A stretch of 64,000 nucleotides of DNA from Rhodococcoides fascians NBRC 12155 = LMG 3623 (GCF_001894785.1 NZ_BCWW01000008.1:124001-188000), one strand, 5' to 3'; positions 36,131-45,027 are shown, counted from the stretch's first letter. Numbers and translations are program-made. Notes: generated by a model not told the origin, from the sequence alone.

Positions 36131-37714
36131 CTACCGCCCTTGCGGCCCTGTCACCCGTTCTGCCGCCAGTTTGCCTGAGACCAAGACGGTCGGCACGCCC
36201 ACACCCGGAGTGGTTCCGGAGCCGGCGAGAACCACGTTGTCGAGGCCGGCGACCATGTTCTTTCTCCGGAACGGCCCGGTCTGCCGGAAGACGTGCGCGG
36301 ACGAGAACGGCGAGCCCGACAACATGCCTTTGTCCGCCCACGTCTGCGGTGTGTCGATGTGATCGAGCACGAAAGCGTCGGCGAGTCCGGTGTATCCGCG
36401 GCCCTCCAGCGTCGCCAGAATCTCTCGGAGGTACGGCTGAGCCAGTTCGGCCCAGGCGAGGGGAGCGCTGTCGAGGTTGGGGCACGGGGCAAGGATCGAG
36501 ACCGGCTCGCTGCGGACCCCGTCGCGCACGACCTCGAGGCCCGAATCGCTCACCGACGGCCGCGTGATCAGCAGTGACGGATCGGCCATCAGAGATCCTT
36601 TGCCGGAGCGGGCGGTGATCCGGCGGAAGGTCTCGGCCCATTCGTCGCCGAAGTCGATGGTGTGGTGCGCCCGCGCAGGCCACGACGCCGTGAGTTCGAC
36701 CGGAACCGTTCCGTGGGCCACGACGGCGGACGGCGACACGACGCCGTACCCGTTGCGCCTGCCTTTCTTCGACACCGCGGCGCGATCGAGCAGGCGATCG
36801 ACGACGGGCAAGTCGGCGGTGAGAATCAATGCGTCGCAAGCGATTCGACGTCCATCGGCAGTGAGGACGGCATCGGCACGGCCGCGGTCGACGGTGATGT
36901 CGACGATGTCGGTGCCCAGTTCGAGCGTGCCGCCCGCCGTCACGAACGCGTCGGCCATGGCCCGGCCGATAGCCGCCATGCCTCCCTCGGGGAAGAACAC
37001 CCCGAGGGAGGTGTCCATGTGTGCGATCGCACCGTAGACGGCCAGCGCCTTCTGCGGTGCCATGCCGGCGTAGAGGGCCTGGAACGTGAACACTCGGCGC
37101 AGACGGGTGTCCTTCAGGAAACGATCGACCCGTGGCCCGAGGCGACCGAAGCCGCCCAGCTTCGTCAGCGTTGCGGTATCGGTGATCGCGGCCTTGGATC
37201 CCACGAGGTCCAGCGGCGAATCGAAGTTCGAGTCGATGAAGCGGTCGAATTCGGCGTCGAAGATGTCGGCGAGCCAGCGCCGAAGATCGCGGTAGCCCTG
37301 CGCCTCGGCCGTACCGCAGGTCCGCTCGACCTCGGCGGCCATTGCCTCCGGGTCCGAGTAGACGTCGATGGACGTGCCGTCGGCGTACCGCGTGTGGTAC
37401 GACGGCGACAGGGACGTCAGCCGAATCGGCGGCGTCGTGGACTCGAAGTCGGCACCCACGGCGGCCAACGCTTCGAGCACCAGGTTCGGCATCGTGAGTA
37501 CGCTCGCACCGTTGTCGATGTCGTAGAGATGCGTTCCGTCGGAGTCGGTCACCGGATACACCCCCACCCGGCCGCCCACGGTGTCGTCGCGCTCGACGAT
37601 CGTGACCTTCTTGCCTGCGCCCAGCAGGTGGAGCCCCGCGGCCAGGCCGGCCAATCCAGCTCCCACGACGACGACCGAGTCGGTGCGGCCGGGAACGGTT
37701 CGGATCGTAGACAT
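36131..37714 (-). CDS. crtI: Phytoene desaturase
   Basis: A 527-residue flavoprotein converting phytoene to lycopene through successive desaturations. The N-terminal dinucleotide-binding fold is VVVVGAGLAGLAAGLHLL, followed by VERDDTVGGRVG, and the C-terminal FAD motif is NVVLAGSGTTPGVGVPTVLVSG. Size and motifs fit bacterial CrtI. The stop of idsA is 11 bp upstream of the start. The number of desaturation steps cannot be told from sequence, but lycopene fits the downstream cyclic and glycosylated products predicted from neighbouring genes. Confidence 0.92.
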   Translation of the reverse strand: MSTIRTVPGRTDSVVVVGAGLAGLAAGLHLLGAGKKVTIVERDDTVGGRVGVYPVTDSDGTHLYDIDNGASVLTMPNLVLEALAAVGADFESTTPPIRLTSLSPSYHTRYADGTSIDVYSDPEAMAAEVERTCGTAEAQGYRDLRRWLADIFDAEFDRFIDSNFDSPLDLVGSKAAITDTATLTKLGGFGRLGPRVDRFLKDTRLRRVFTFQALYAGMAPQKALAVYGAIAHMDTSLGVFFPEGGMAAIGRAMADAFVTAGGTLELGTDIVDITVDRGRADAVLTADGRRIACDALILTADLPVVDRLLDRAAVSKKGRRNGYGVVSPSAVVAHGTVPVELTASWPARAHHTIDFGDEWAETFRRITARSGKGSLMADPSLLITRPSVSDSGLEVVRDGVRSEPVSILAPCPNLDSAPLAWAELAQPYLREILATLEGRGYTGLADAFVLDHIDTPQTWADKGMLSGSPFSSAHVFRQTGPFRRKNMVAGLDNVVLAGSGTTPGVGVPTVLVSGKLAAERVTGPQGR

Positions 37715-37725
37715 GACGCTCTCTT

Positions 37726-38805
37726 TCAGTACTGCCGTTGGATGGCGGCGGTGGCCATGGCACGAAGGTGTTCGGCGGCGATCGGATCGATGGAACTGTC
37801 GTCCAGCGCGGCAACGGCCCGGGTGCCCAGTTCGTCGATCTGCCGTTCGACGGCGTCGACGGCGCCCAGTTCGGTGAGTATCGATCGGATGTCGGCGACC
37901 TCGCTCTCGCTGAGCTCGGTACCGAGACTGGCTCGAATCCTCGCCGCGTGATCGGGACGGCTCGCATCCGCTTGCTGCAAGGCGACGGCGATGAGCACCG
38001 TGCGCTTGCCCTCGGTGATGTCGTCACCCGACGGTTTGCCGGTGATCTCCGGGTCGCCGAACACGCCGAGCAGGTCGTCGCGCAGCTGGAAGGCAATGCC
38101 GATGTCGGCACCGAAGCTGCGGTACGCCGCAGTCAGCGGTTCGCCGGCCCCGGCAAGAACGGCCCCGAGGTGCAGCGGGCGTTCGACTGTGTAGGCGGCG
38201 GTCTTGTACCGGTTGACGCGCATGGCTGCCGCGACGCTCTCGTCGGTCCCGGCTTCGGCCTCGATGTCGAGGAGTTGACCGCCGAGCACCTCGGTACGCA
38301 TCGCGGACCACACGGGCTGCGCCCGCCGCGCCGCGTCCGTGTCGATACCCGACTCGCGCAGCATGTCGTCGGCCCAGCACAGCGCCAGGTCGCCGACGAG
38401 AACGGCAGCGGAGACACCGAAGTGATCTGCCGAGCCCGACCACCCCGCATCGCGATGTCGCTGAGCGAAGCCGACATGCACGGTCGGAAAGCCTCGGCGG
38501 GTGCGGGACGAGTCGATGATGTCGTCGTGGATCAATGCGCAGGCCTGGATCAACTCGAGTGCCGAGCACGCACGCAGTACTGCGTCGGCGCGGTCCCCGG
38601 TGGGCTCACCGCCCGCGCCGAGCCACGCGGTCCACGCGAAGGCTGGGCGCATGCGCTTGCCGCCGCGTAGTACGAACGCCTCGAGGTCGGCCACTGCGGC
38701 CGGGTAGCCACCGCCGACGCTGTCGACGACCGCACGACGCGAGGCGAAGAACTCCGCGAGCTTCGCATCGACGGAATCCCGTAGCGACGTCGCATTCACG
38801 GACAC
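37726..38805 (-). CDS. idsA: Polyprenyl (geranylgeranyl) diphosphate synthase
   Basis: About 359 residues from the chosen start. The first Asp-rich motif is LIHDDIIDSSRTRRG and the second is FQLRDDLLGVFGDPEITGKPSGDD; RGGKRMRPAFAW and LALCWADDML also match prenyl synthases. The counterpart is Rv2173 (idsA2). Leading the crtI-crtB unit, it probably provides geranylgeranyl diphosphate (CrtE role). The start is uncertain: GTG 38805 has no ribosome site, while a CTG at 38838 has GGAGG exactly 6 bp upstream and would add 11 residues. It is divergent from metF. Confidence 0.88.
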   Translation of the reverse strand: MSVNATSLRDSVDAKLAEFFASRRAVVDSVGGGYPAAVADLEAFVLRGGKRMRPAFAWTAWLGAGGEPTGDRADAVLRACSALELIQACALIHDDIIDSSRTRRGFPTVHVGFAQRHRDAGWSGSADHFGVSAAVLVGDLALCWADDMLRESGIDTDAARRAQPVWSAMRTEVLGGQLLDIEAEAGTDESVAAAMRVNRYKTAAYTVERPLHLGAVLAGAGEPLTAAYRSFGADIGIAFQLRDDLLGVFGDPEITGKPSGDDITEGKRTVLIAVALQQADASRPDHAARIRASLGTELSESEVADIRSILTELGAVDAVERQIDELGTRAVAALDDSSIDPIAAEHLRAMATAAIQRQY

Positions 38806-38969
38806 AGAGTTGGTGGGCGCGGACAGGTCTCCGGACAGGACGATCCTCCAAGGTCTTCGTGGGAAAGACGCGTTACAGTCCCACAGTAATAGGCACCCGA
38901 ACCCGGCACCGACGAGCAGCGAACTACGCCGTCGGGGGATGCCCAGCGGGCCGGCGGCGCAGCGCAACC

Positions 38970-38981
38970 TATGATCTTCGG
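38970..38981 (+). promoter_or_regulatory. -10 element, leaderless metF mRNA
   Basis: TATGAT (38970-38975) is one base from consensus and is followed by six bases and GTG 38982. No ribosome binding site is present, so the transcript probably starts at the start codon. Confidence 0.55.
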
Positions 38982-39950
38982 GTGAGCGAAGATTCCGTCA
39001 GGGGGCGGTCGAGCCGAGGATTCGTGACGAGGACGCCGTCGATCGTCGACCGATTGCGGACCGAACCCGAAGCGAGGATCCCGTTCTCGGTGGAGTTCTC
39101 GCCCCCGCGCGACGAGGCTGCCGAGGCCAGGTTGTGGCGAGCAGTGCGAGAGTTCGAGCAACTCCAGCCCGCGTTCGTGTCGATGACGTACGGCGCAGGT
39201 GGTTCCACCCGCGATCGAACGGTGCGCGTCACCGGTCAGATCGCCGAGGAGACGACTCTGCTGCCAGTGGCGCATCTCACTGCCGTGTCGCACAGTGTCG
39301 CCGAGTTGCGCTCGATGGTCGGGTCGTACGCCGACCGCGGCATCACCAACATCCTCGTTCTTCGCGGTGACCCCCCGGGCGATCCACTCGGCGAGTGGGA
39401 GAAGCATCCCGAGGGAGTCGAGTACGCGGAAGAGCTGGTGCGCATGGTCCGCGAACTGGGCGACTTTCACGTCGGAGTGGCGTCGTTCCCGGAAGGCCAT
39501 CACCGCGCCGACGATCTCGAGCAGGACACCAGGTGCCTCGTCGGGAAGCTGCGTGCGGGAGCGGAGTATTCGATCACGCAGATGTTCTTCGACGTGGACG
39601 ACTACCTGCGGCTGCGTGATCGCGTCAGCGCATACGACCCCGAGCAGGGTGCCAAGCCGATCATCCCCGAGATCATGCCCATCACCTCGCTGCGTTCGGT
39701 GCGCCGGATGCTCGAGCTCTCGGGCACGACATTGCCGTCGCATCTGGACGAGAAGTTCACTCGCGCAGCAGGATCCGGAGCCGAGGAAGACAAGGCCGCG
39801 GTTCGAGAGGTGGGTATCGAGCTCGCCACGAACATCGGCGAGCGGCTCATCGCGGAAGGTGCGCCCGGGCTGCACTTCATCACGTTGAATTTCGCGCGCG
39901 CGACACGTGAGGTCCTGAGCAACCTGGGGCTGGCAGCCGCGCGCGTCTGA
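38982..39950 (+). CDS. metF: Methylenetetrahydrofolate reductase family protein
   Basis: A 322-residue TIM-barrel protein matching Rv2172c. Family blocks are PFSVEFSPPRDEAAEARLW (catalytic Glu region), FVSMTYGAGGSTRDRT, HLTAVSHSVAEL, NILVLRGDPPGD and YSITQMFFDVDDY. It reduces 5,10-methylene- to 5-methyltetrahydrofolate for methionine synthesis. The mycobacterial counterpart was reported to work without the classical flavin, so cofactor use here should not be assumed. It is divergent from idsA and converges on the GT2 gene. Confidence 0.85.
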   Translation: MSEDSVRGRSSRGFVTRTPSIVDRLRTEPEARIPFSVEFSPPRDEAAEARLWRAVREFEQLQPAFVSMTYGAGGSTRDRTVRVTGQIAEETTLLPVAHLTAVSHSVAELRSMVGSYADRGITNILVLRGDPPGDPLGEWEKHPEGVEYAEELVRMVRELGDFHVGVASFPEGHHRADDLEQDTRCLVGKLRAGAEYSITQMFFDVDDYLRLRDRVSAYDPEQGAKPIIPEIMPITSLRSVRRMLELSGTTLPSHLDEKFTRAAGSGAEEDKAAVREVGIELATNIGERLIAEGAPGLHFITLNFARATREVLSNLGLAAARV

Positions 39951-39963
39951 CTTGCGATCGGCG

Positions 39964-41112
39964 TTACGACGTCGGCATCGGACGCGACTTCCAACTCAGC
40001 GCGCCGCGGCGTCGTCGCACGTGGGATTCCGCAACGAGCCCCACGAAGGCGAGAATCGACAGCGGGTGCACCGCGGCGTCGACGACGTCGCGAGCGCCGA
40101 ATCGGGGTCCCGACTCGCGCCGACGAGATGCCACGCGCGAGATGGTCCCGGCGAGGTAACCGACGACACCCAGTCGCCGCGTCGAACCGGAACCGAAGAC
40201 TGCCGCGACCGGCGGCAACAGGTAGACCGTACTCAGCGCAAGGGCAGCCGTGGCCGAACCGACGGGCCCACCGAACTCGTTCCACAGCCACCGGCTGTAA
40301 CCCGCCCGAACATCGGCGGCCGAGCGGTACATCCGGCACCGTACGAACCCGGCACCGGAGGCAACCGACGTCGAGAACCCGCGTCGACGCAGGACACGCG
40401 CGATGTCCAGATCCTCGGTGGCACTCGACGCGACGCAGCTGTGGCCGCCGACGACGCGATACGCGGCGGCATCGAACGCCATGAACTGCCCACAGGCGAC
40501 GGCCATCGACGGCAGCAGCGTCGCATTGCCGACCGGCACGGGCAGCGTCGACATCCACGACCACGCGAGCAGCGGTTGAACGAGGCGTTCGGCGAGACCA
40601 CCCGCCACCTGCTCGGGCCAGGGGCACATCAGAGCGTCGCCGCGGCGGCGCAACCTCCTCGCCGCGGCGGCGAGGGCCTCGGGTTCGAGCCGGACATCCG
40701 CGTCGACGAACATGACGATCGTCGTATCCACGTCGACCGAGTCGGCCAGTTCGGCGCACGCGGCGGCTTTACCCGTCCATCCGGGCGGCGGCGACGCGTG
40801 GGAGGTCACGACGCGGAATCGCGGATCGCCGTTCGCCGCGGTGACGGCAGCGGCTGCCGTTCCGTCGGTCGAATCGTCGTCGAGGACGACGACCTGCAGG
40901 TCGGTGCAGAATCGTTGACGCGTGAGATCGCCGATCAACGCAGGCAGCGTGTCGACTTCGTTGCGCGCGGGGATGCACACTGCGACCCGTTCGGTGACGT
41001 CACGGCTCGGTCGACGCAAACCCGGCACGAACAGCGCATTGAACACCGCGACGGCAGCGGAGGTGGAGGCGAGAACGGCAGTCGCCCGAGTCGCCCGGGT
41101 CAGGACCGTCAT
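39964..41112 (-). CDS. GT2 glycosyltransferase, likely carotenoid (CruG-like)
   Basis: A 382-residue membrane-associated family 2 glycosyltransferase. The nucleotide-sugar fold shows VCIPARNEVDTLPALI, VVVLDDDSTDGT, the DVD metal motif in TTIVMFVDADVRLEPEA, and TEDLDIARVLRRRG; an N-terminal helix and two or three C-terminal helices anchor it. It is related to carotenoid glycosyltransferases (CruG, CrtQ types). Position near a CruF-like gene and crtO supports glycosylation of a 1'-hydroxylated carotenoid. ATG 41112 was chosen because the fold begins soon after; the upstream extension is Arg-rich and non-homologous. Confidence 0.75.
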   Translation of the reverse strand: MTVLTRATRATAVLASTSAAVAVFNALFVPGLRRPSRDVTERVAVCIPARNEVDTLPALIGDLTRQRFCTDLQVVVLDDDSTDGTAAAAVTAANGDPRFRVVTSHASPPPGWTGKAAACAELADSVDVDTTIVMFVDADVRLEPEALAAAARRLRRRGDALMCPWPEQVAGGLAERLVQPLLAWSWMSTLPVPVGNATLLPSMAVACGQFMAFDAAAYRVVGGHSCVASSATEDLDIARVLRRRGFSTSVASGAGFVRCRMYRSAADVRAGYSRWLWNEFGGPVGSATAALALSTVYLLPPVAAVFGSGSTRRLGVVGYLAGTISRVASRRRESGPRFGARDVVDAAVHPLSILAFVGLVAESHVRRRRGALSWKSRPMPTS

Positions 41113-41149
41113 TCGGCGAGATCTGTCGTGCGGGACGAGATGGGGGCGA

Positions 41150-41884
41150 TCACACCGACGTTCGGTCGTTCGACTCGCCCGTCTCGGCAGCGCGCTTACG
41201 ACGGTTGCCCAACGGTGGGTTCCGCGACACCCAGGCCATGGCACCGACGATAGCGGCCACTCCGACGGTCACGCCGCCCACGATGCCCGCCCAGCCGGCG
41301 AAGCTACGAGTGTTGGGGTCCGGGTAGTTGACCTCGGCACGCACCGAGGTGACTTCGCCTGCCGGCAGCTTCCACGAGATCGAGTTGTCGCTCTCGCGAG
41401 TGCCGTTGGTGGTCCCGATACGGGCGGGAAATGCAATAGTGAACTGCACGTCGGACCCCTGGACCGGTACCGACGACAGGTCGGCGTTACCGGCGAGCGT
41501 CACGGTGTCGCCCGAACGCTGCAGGGTCAGCTGAAACGATCCGGCCGCGTTCTGGAAGATCGAACCGAGTGTCTGAACATCACCGAACGAGAGGTCGTCG
41601 AAGATGGCCTGCGACCCGACGTACCCGTCCTGGTTGTACGGCTCGACGCGGACCTTGTCCTCGATCGAGGAGGGCACCACGAGTTCGGGGCCGGTGTCGG
41701 TGTCGGAGGTGGGGACCGTCGCCGCGACGATCTGACCCGCCACCCGGTCGTTGGCCGACACACCCATCGTGACCTGGACCCGCAAGCAGCCGGCCAGCAT
41801 CGGCGCGACCAGCAGCGTCAGGGCGAGCACCGAGAGAACTCGGCGTCGGCGGGTACGAGCGGATGTTCGTGATGTCGACTGCAC
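41150..41884 (-). CDS. lppM: LppM-family lipoprotein
   Basis: A 244-residue lipoprotein counterpart of Rv2171. A basic start (RTSARTRRRR) is followed by a signal helix with lipobox LAGC, a folded outer domain of about 150 residues (beta-rich, including SSVPVQGSDVQFTIAF) and a C-terminal membrane helix (AGWAGIVGGVTVGVAAIVGAMAW) with a short basic tail. LppM of M. tuberculosis takes part in phagosome traffic; the function in a non-pathogen is not known. GTG 41884 is the first start that leaves a normal signal peptide; no ribosome site is seen. Confidence 0.82.
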   Translation of the reverse strand: MQSTSRTSARTRRRRVLSVLALTLLVAPMLAGCLRVQVTMGVSANDRVAGQIVAATVPTSDTDTGPELVVPSSIEDKVRVEPYNQDGYVGSQAIFDDLSFGDVQTLGSIFQNAAGSFQLTLQRSGDTVTLAGNADLSSVPVQGSDVQFTIAFPARIGTTNGTRESDNSISWKLPAGEVTSVRAEVNYPDPNTRSFAGWAGIVGGVTVGVAAIVGAMAWVSRNPPLGNRRKRAAETGESNDRTSV

Positions 41885-41915
41885 AGCGACATCGTGCCAG
41901 GGCGTCGCGTCGGTG

Positions 41916-42740
41916 TCAGTCGGCAGGGGTTGCCATCGGTGCGTGTCGGCTACGTAGAGATCCGCGACGACGTGCGATCCACAGCAACGGGATTCCGACA
42001 CTACCCATGACGACGAATCCGTAGACGGCCGAGAATCGTAGTTCGGGGCCGTCGAGGAACACCGCGTGCGCGAGCGCCGAACCCAGCCACGTCCACAGGA
42101 ACAGCCCGAGGGGAACGACGTCGTCGGACGCGCGCGGGGCCACCACGCGGTTCACCGCTTCCATGACTGCGGCCATCAATGTCGCCACCAACAGCCAACC
42201 CGCGTAGTTGGTCAACGGGATCGACGACACACCCGGCAGTCCGACGGCACCGGACGTCCAGGTCCACTGGCCGTCGGTGACCATCTGAGGATCGAGATAC
42301 AGGTCCCAGCCCACCATCCCGACGGCGACTGCGGCGATTCGGAATGCAGACGCTCGGAGCCGTGTCGCACCGAGATGGCCGACGATGAACGTGACCGCGC
42401 ACCAGATCGGATAGAACCCCGCCGTCCAGGCGAGTGGAACCACCACGGGGACCTCGAACAGGCTGGGGCCGAGTCGATTCTGCGCGTAGAAGTACTCGCC
42501 GAAGGGAAACCCGGTGGCCGTGCCGACGAGCTCGGACACGAATCCCGTTCCTGCAGTCAGGATCACGAGAGCCGCCGCCCACAGCTTTCCGCGGTACAGC
42601 ACGGCGTGCGCGATCGACGCCAGCGCGAGTAGCGCGACCACCGCGATGGTCACCGCGTCCCGCGTCGAACCCGATACGAGCGGATAGCAGATCTGGGCGG
42701 CGACGGCACCGATCGCGAAGACCGTCGGGGCAATCTTCAT
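41916..42740 (-). CDS. cruF: Carotenoid biosynthesis membrane protein (DUF422, CruF-like hydratase)
   Basis: A 274-residue protein with seven or eight membrane helices of the DUF422 family. Conserved polar positions are in SELVGTATGFPFGEYFY, WDLYLDPQMVTDGQW and PLTNYAGWL. Characterised members are carotenoid 1',2'-hydratases (CruF) or related C50-pathway hydratases. Its ATG overlaps the crtO stop by four bases (ATGA), with GGAGACGAGC upstream, so the two are co-translated and should act on the same molecule. It is expected to add water to the open psi end of gamma-carotene, giving a 1'-hydroxyl for glycosylation. Confidence 0.8.
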   Translation of the reverse strand: MKIAPTVFAIGAVAAQICYPLVSGSTRDAVTIAVVALLALASIAHAVLYRGKLWAAALVILTAGTGFVSELVGTATGFPFGEYFYAQNRLGPSLFEVPVVVPLAWTAGFYPIWCAVTFIVGHLGATRLRASAFRIAAVAVGMVGWDLYLDPQMVTDGQWTWTSGAVGLPGVSSIPLTNYAGWLLVATLMAAVMEAVNRVVAPRASDDVVPLGLFLWTWLGSALAHAVFLDGPELRFSAVYGFVVMGSVGIPLLWIARRRGSLRSRHAPMATPAD

Positions 42741-44344
42741 GCTCGTCTCCTGCTGAAGAATGCGCGACGACGCCCCGCGCGTGCGTCCGCGAGTGCGATT
42801 CTCGCCGCCGAACGGCCGCTGGCCGCTGTGACGCCGCCTCCCGGGTGAGTCGACGCGCCGGTGAGATAGAGACCGTCTGCTCCGGGAACGCGGTGGCCGG
42901 CCAGTTGGGGATGAGGACGCCACATCATCATCTGGTCCAGTGACATGTCCAGGTGCATGATGTTGCCTCCGATCAGTCCGAGTTCCTGCTCGATGTCCGG
43001 CGGCGACTGTACGTACCGATCGAGGACCGACGCGGCGAATCCAGGGGCGTAGCGATCGAGCTCGGCGACGATTCGATCACCCTCGACCTCGGCCAAAGAA
43101 CGTTGCCCCGGTACGTTCGAGCGCCACCGGCGGCCATCGGCGAGAGTGTGCGGATGCCACTGCGACCACAGGGAGATCTGATGCTGACCCGGCGGCGCGA
43201 TCGTCGGATCGAGGGCGCTGAACGACATGCCGAGAACAGCGGGTTTCGGCGGCAGCTCCCCGGCGAGAGCGTGCCCGTGAGCCAACCGCAATTGCGCGCG
43301 GTCGCGGACGAGCAGCGCGAGACCGTGGGTACCGTCCTCGATGCAGTCGGCGCTCGGGTACTGCGGCAGCGCGTCGGTGGCCAACCGAACCGCGGTACCG
43401 ATCCCCGGACCCACCCGAATGGTGGAGCGCCACCGGGCCAGCTGCGCCGCGTCGTGTCCGCCCTCCGCCAGCAGGTCGAGCGTGGTCAGGATGTGACACC
43501 CGGCCACGACGATCGTGCTGTCGATCTCCCGTCCCGACGCGGTCCTCGTCGTCCAGCCGTGCGCGCGACGCGTCAGCGATACGGCGGCATCGCCGAGCGT
43601 CAGCGCTGCCCCGTCCCGGTGCAGCCGGGCGATCATCGCCTCGGTCAGTGCGCCGCTACCGCCGACGGCGCGGCCCGGTGGGAGCGTGTGCATCAGAGCC
43701 GCGAACCCGACCATCGGGGCGGTGCCGGGCTCGGACATCGGCGGGCCGGACTGCGCTCCGAACCATGCCAGCGCAGCCTTGAGTCGCTCGCTCGTGAACA
43801 TTTCGTCCAGCAGGGAATCGCCGGTGGCAAGAAACTCGCGCGAGAGCGCGCTGCCGCCGTCGGGCGCACCGAGTCCCCAGAAGGATCGGAGCAGTTTGGA
43901 CCCGGTGGGCGGCCCACCGAATGCGCGCATGGTGCGTTCGCTGCGCGGACCCCACACCGAGACGAAGGAACGGTAGGCGCGCGCATCGACGGGCCCGCAG
44001 GCGGCAGCGATGGACTCGCACGTTCGATCGAGGCTGCGATGGAAGACGATGGCGCGTTCGGCGGTGTCGACGTCGCCCGGGGCGAATGCCCACGGATCGC
44101 AGTCGATGTAGCGCAGCCCGAACTCCTCGAGTCCGAGCTCTTCGACGATCCCGGTGTGCCTGATCATGATGTGCGCGGACGAGCCGCGGTCGACTCGATG
44201 GCCGGGGAAGCGCTCCACCGTCGACACCGCACCGCCCGCGACGGTGTCGCGTTCGACGATCTCCACCGACATTCCGGCATCGGTCAGGTAGCAGGCAGAA
44301 GTCAGGGCATTGTGGCCGGAGCCCACCACCACAGCATCGATCAC
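42737..44344 (-). CDS. crtO: Beta-carotene/gamma-carotene ketolase, CrtO type
   Basis: A 535-residue FAD enzyme related to CrtI but of the CrtO branch. The N-terminal FAD motif is AVVVGSGHNALTSACYL, followed by GGAVSTVERFPGHRVDRGSS. Long blocks such as YIDCDPWAFAP, AWFGAQSGPPMSEPGTAPM and GADGLYLTGASTHPGGGV match my recollection of Rhodococcus erythropolis CrtO closely. That enzyme puts a single 4-keto group on a beta ring. It overlaps the CruF-like gene by 4 bases and follows the GNAT gene by 4 bp, forming GNAT-crtO-cruF-lppM-GT2. Confidence 0.9.
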   Translation of the reverse strand: MIDAVVVGSGHNALTSACYLTDAGMSVEIVERDTVAGGAVSTVERFPGHRVDRGSSAHIMIRHTGIVEELGLEEFGLRYIDCDPWAFAPGDVDTAERAIVFHRSLDRTCESIAAACGPVDARAYRSFVSVWGPRSERTMRAFGGPPTGSKLLRSFWGLGAPDGGSALSREFLATGDSLLDEMFTSERLKAALAWFGAQSGPPMSEPGTAPMVGFAALMHTLPPGRAVGGSGALTEAMIARLHRDGAALTLGDAAVSLTRRAHGWTTRTASGREIDSTIVVAGCHILTTLDLLAEGGHDAAQLARWRSTIRVGPGIGTAVRLATDALPQYPSADCIEDGTHGLALLVRDRAQLRLAHGHALAGELPPKPAVLGMSFSALDPTIAPPGQHQISLWSQWHPHTLADGRRWRSNVPGQRSLAEVEGDRIVAELDRYAPGFAASVLDRYVQSPPDIEQELGLIGGNIMHLDMSLDQMMMWRPHPQLAGHRVPGADGLYLTGASTHPGGGVTAASGRSAARIALADARAGRRRAFFSRRRA

Positions 44345-44348
44345 ACCT

Positions 44349-44966
44349 TCAGGCTACGGGCCCGTCGAGCGGCAACCGGCGGCCCAGCACCGCGAAGGGG
44401 CGCCGGTCGCCGGCGAACGTGAAGTGCCGCAGTACGTCCTCGAAGCCGAGCCGTCGATACAACCGCCAGGCGCGGTTGTCCTCCTGCGCGACCTCGGGTG
44501 TGGACAACATCACAGAGTGCGCTCGAACACCGTCGAGCAGCCTGCGACAGAGACGCCCGCCGAGTCCGTGTCCTTGCGCGCTCGGTAGTACGTGCAATTC
44601 GGTCAGTTCGAAGTAGTCGCCGAGGGTGGCGTCGACGTGCTGTGTCGAGTGTCCGGCGCGGCGCAATCCGTCGCGGACCTGCTGATGCCACCACTGATGG
44701 TGCGCGCCGTGATACCCGTACGCAACGGCGACCAGCGTGTCCGGCTGCGTCTTGTCGGGATTGGGCACCATGGCTCCCACCGCTCGCCAGCCCGGCCGGT
44801 GCAGATGCTCCGTCCACATCGGTGCGCGGCTGTGCTCGGTTCCGCGGGGATATCCCATGGCCTCGACGTAGATCGCCAGAGCTTCGAACAAGCGCCGACG
44901 GAATTCCTGGGGCGTCAGATCGACCACGTAGGGGGTTGTCTGCGCATCGGTGACGACGGTTCTCAC
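44349..44966 (-). CDS. GNAT family N-acetyltransferase (Rv2170-like)
   Basis: A 205-residue acetyltransferase. The acetyl-CoA motif is ELTELHVLPSAQGHGLGGRLCRRLL (Q-x-x-G-x-G/A), and RAWRLYRRLGFEDV is the C-terminal motif B. It matches Rv2170, reported to acetylate isocitrate dehydrogenase in M. tuberculosis; whether the target is the same here is unknown. It heads the crtO-containing minus-strand unit. The GTG start at 44966 has AAAGG immediately next to it, too close for normal initiation, so the start is not certain. The SOS box at 45012 lies 46 bp upstream and could affect this gene too. Confidence 0.82.
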   Translation of the reverse strand: MRTVVTDAQTTPYVVDLTPQEFRRRLFEALAIYVEAMGYPRGTEHSRAPMWTEHLHRPGWRAVGAMVPNPDKTQPDTLVAVAYGYHGAHHQWWHQQVRDGLRRAGHSTQHVDATLGDYFELTELHVLPSAQGHGLGGRLCRRLLDGVRAHSVMLSTPEVAQEDNRAWRLYRRLGFEDVLRHFTFAGDRRPFAVLGRRLPLDGPVA

Positions 44967-44998
44967 CCTTTCTTCGGCAACTTGTCGGTGGGCACAGC

Positions 44999-45004
44999 TA
45001 TATT
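44999..45004 (+). promoter_or_regulatory. Putative -10 hexamer of the HEPN gene
   Basis: TATATT ends 7 bp before the SOS box, which would put the transcription start at the box edge, a usual arrangement for LexA repression. A matching -35 is not clear. Confidence 0.45.
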
Positions 45005-45011
45005 GAATGTG

Positions 45012-45027
45012 TCGAACGGGTGTTCGA
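45012..45027. promoter_or_regulatory. Perfect LexA/SOS box
   Basis: TCGAAC-GGGT-GTTCGA matches the actinobacterial (mycobacterial) LexA operator consensus TCGAAC-N4-GTTCGA in all 12 fixed bases. It sits between the divergent GNAT and HEPN genes. Confidence 0.8.

Noticed and set aside
42737-44344. Second phytoene desaturase (CrtI paralogue)
   Set aside because: Shares the FAD fold, but the diagnostic blocks match CrtO ketolase rather than CrtI.
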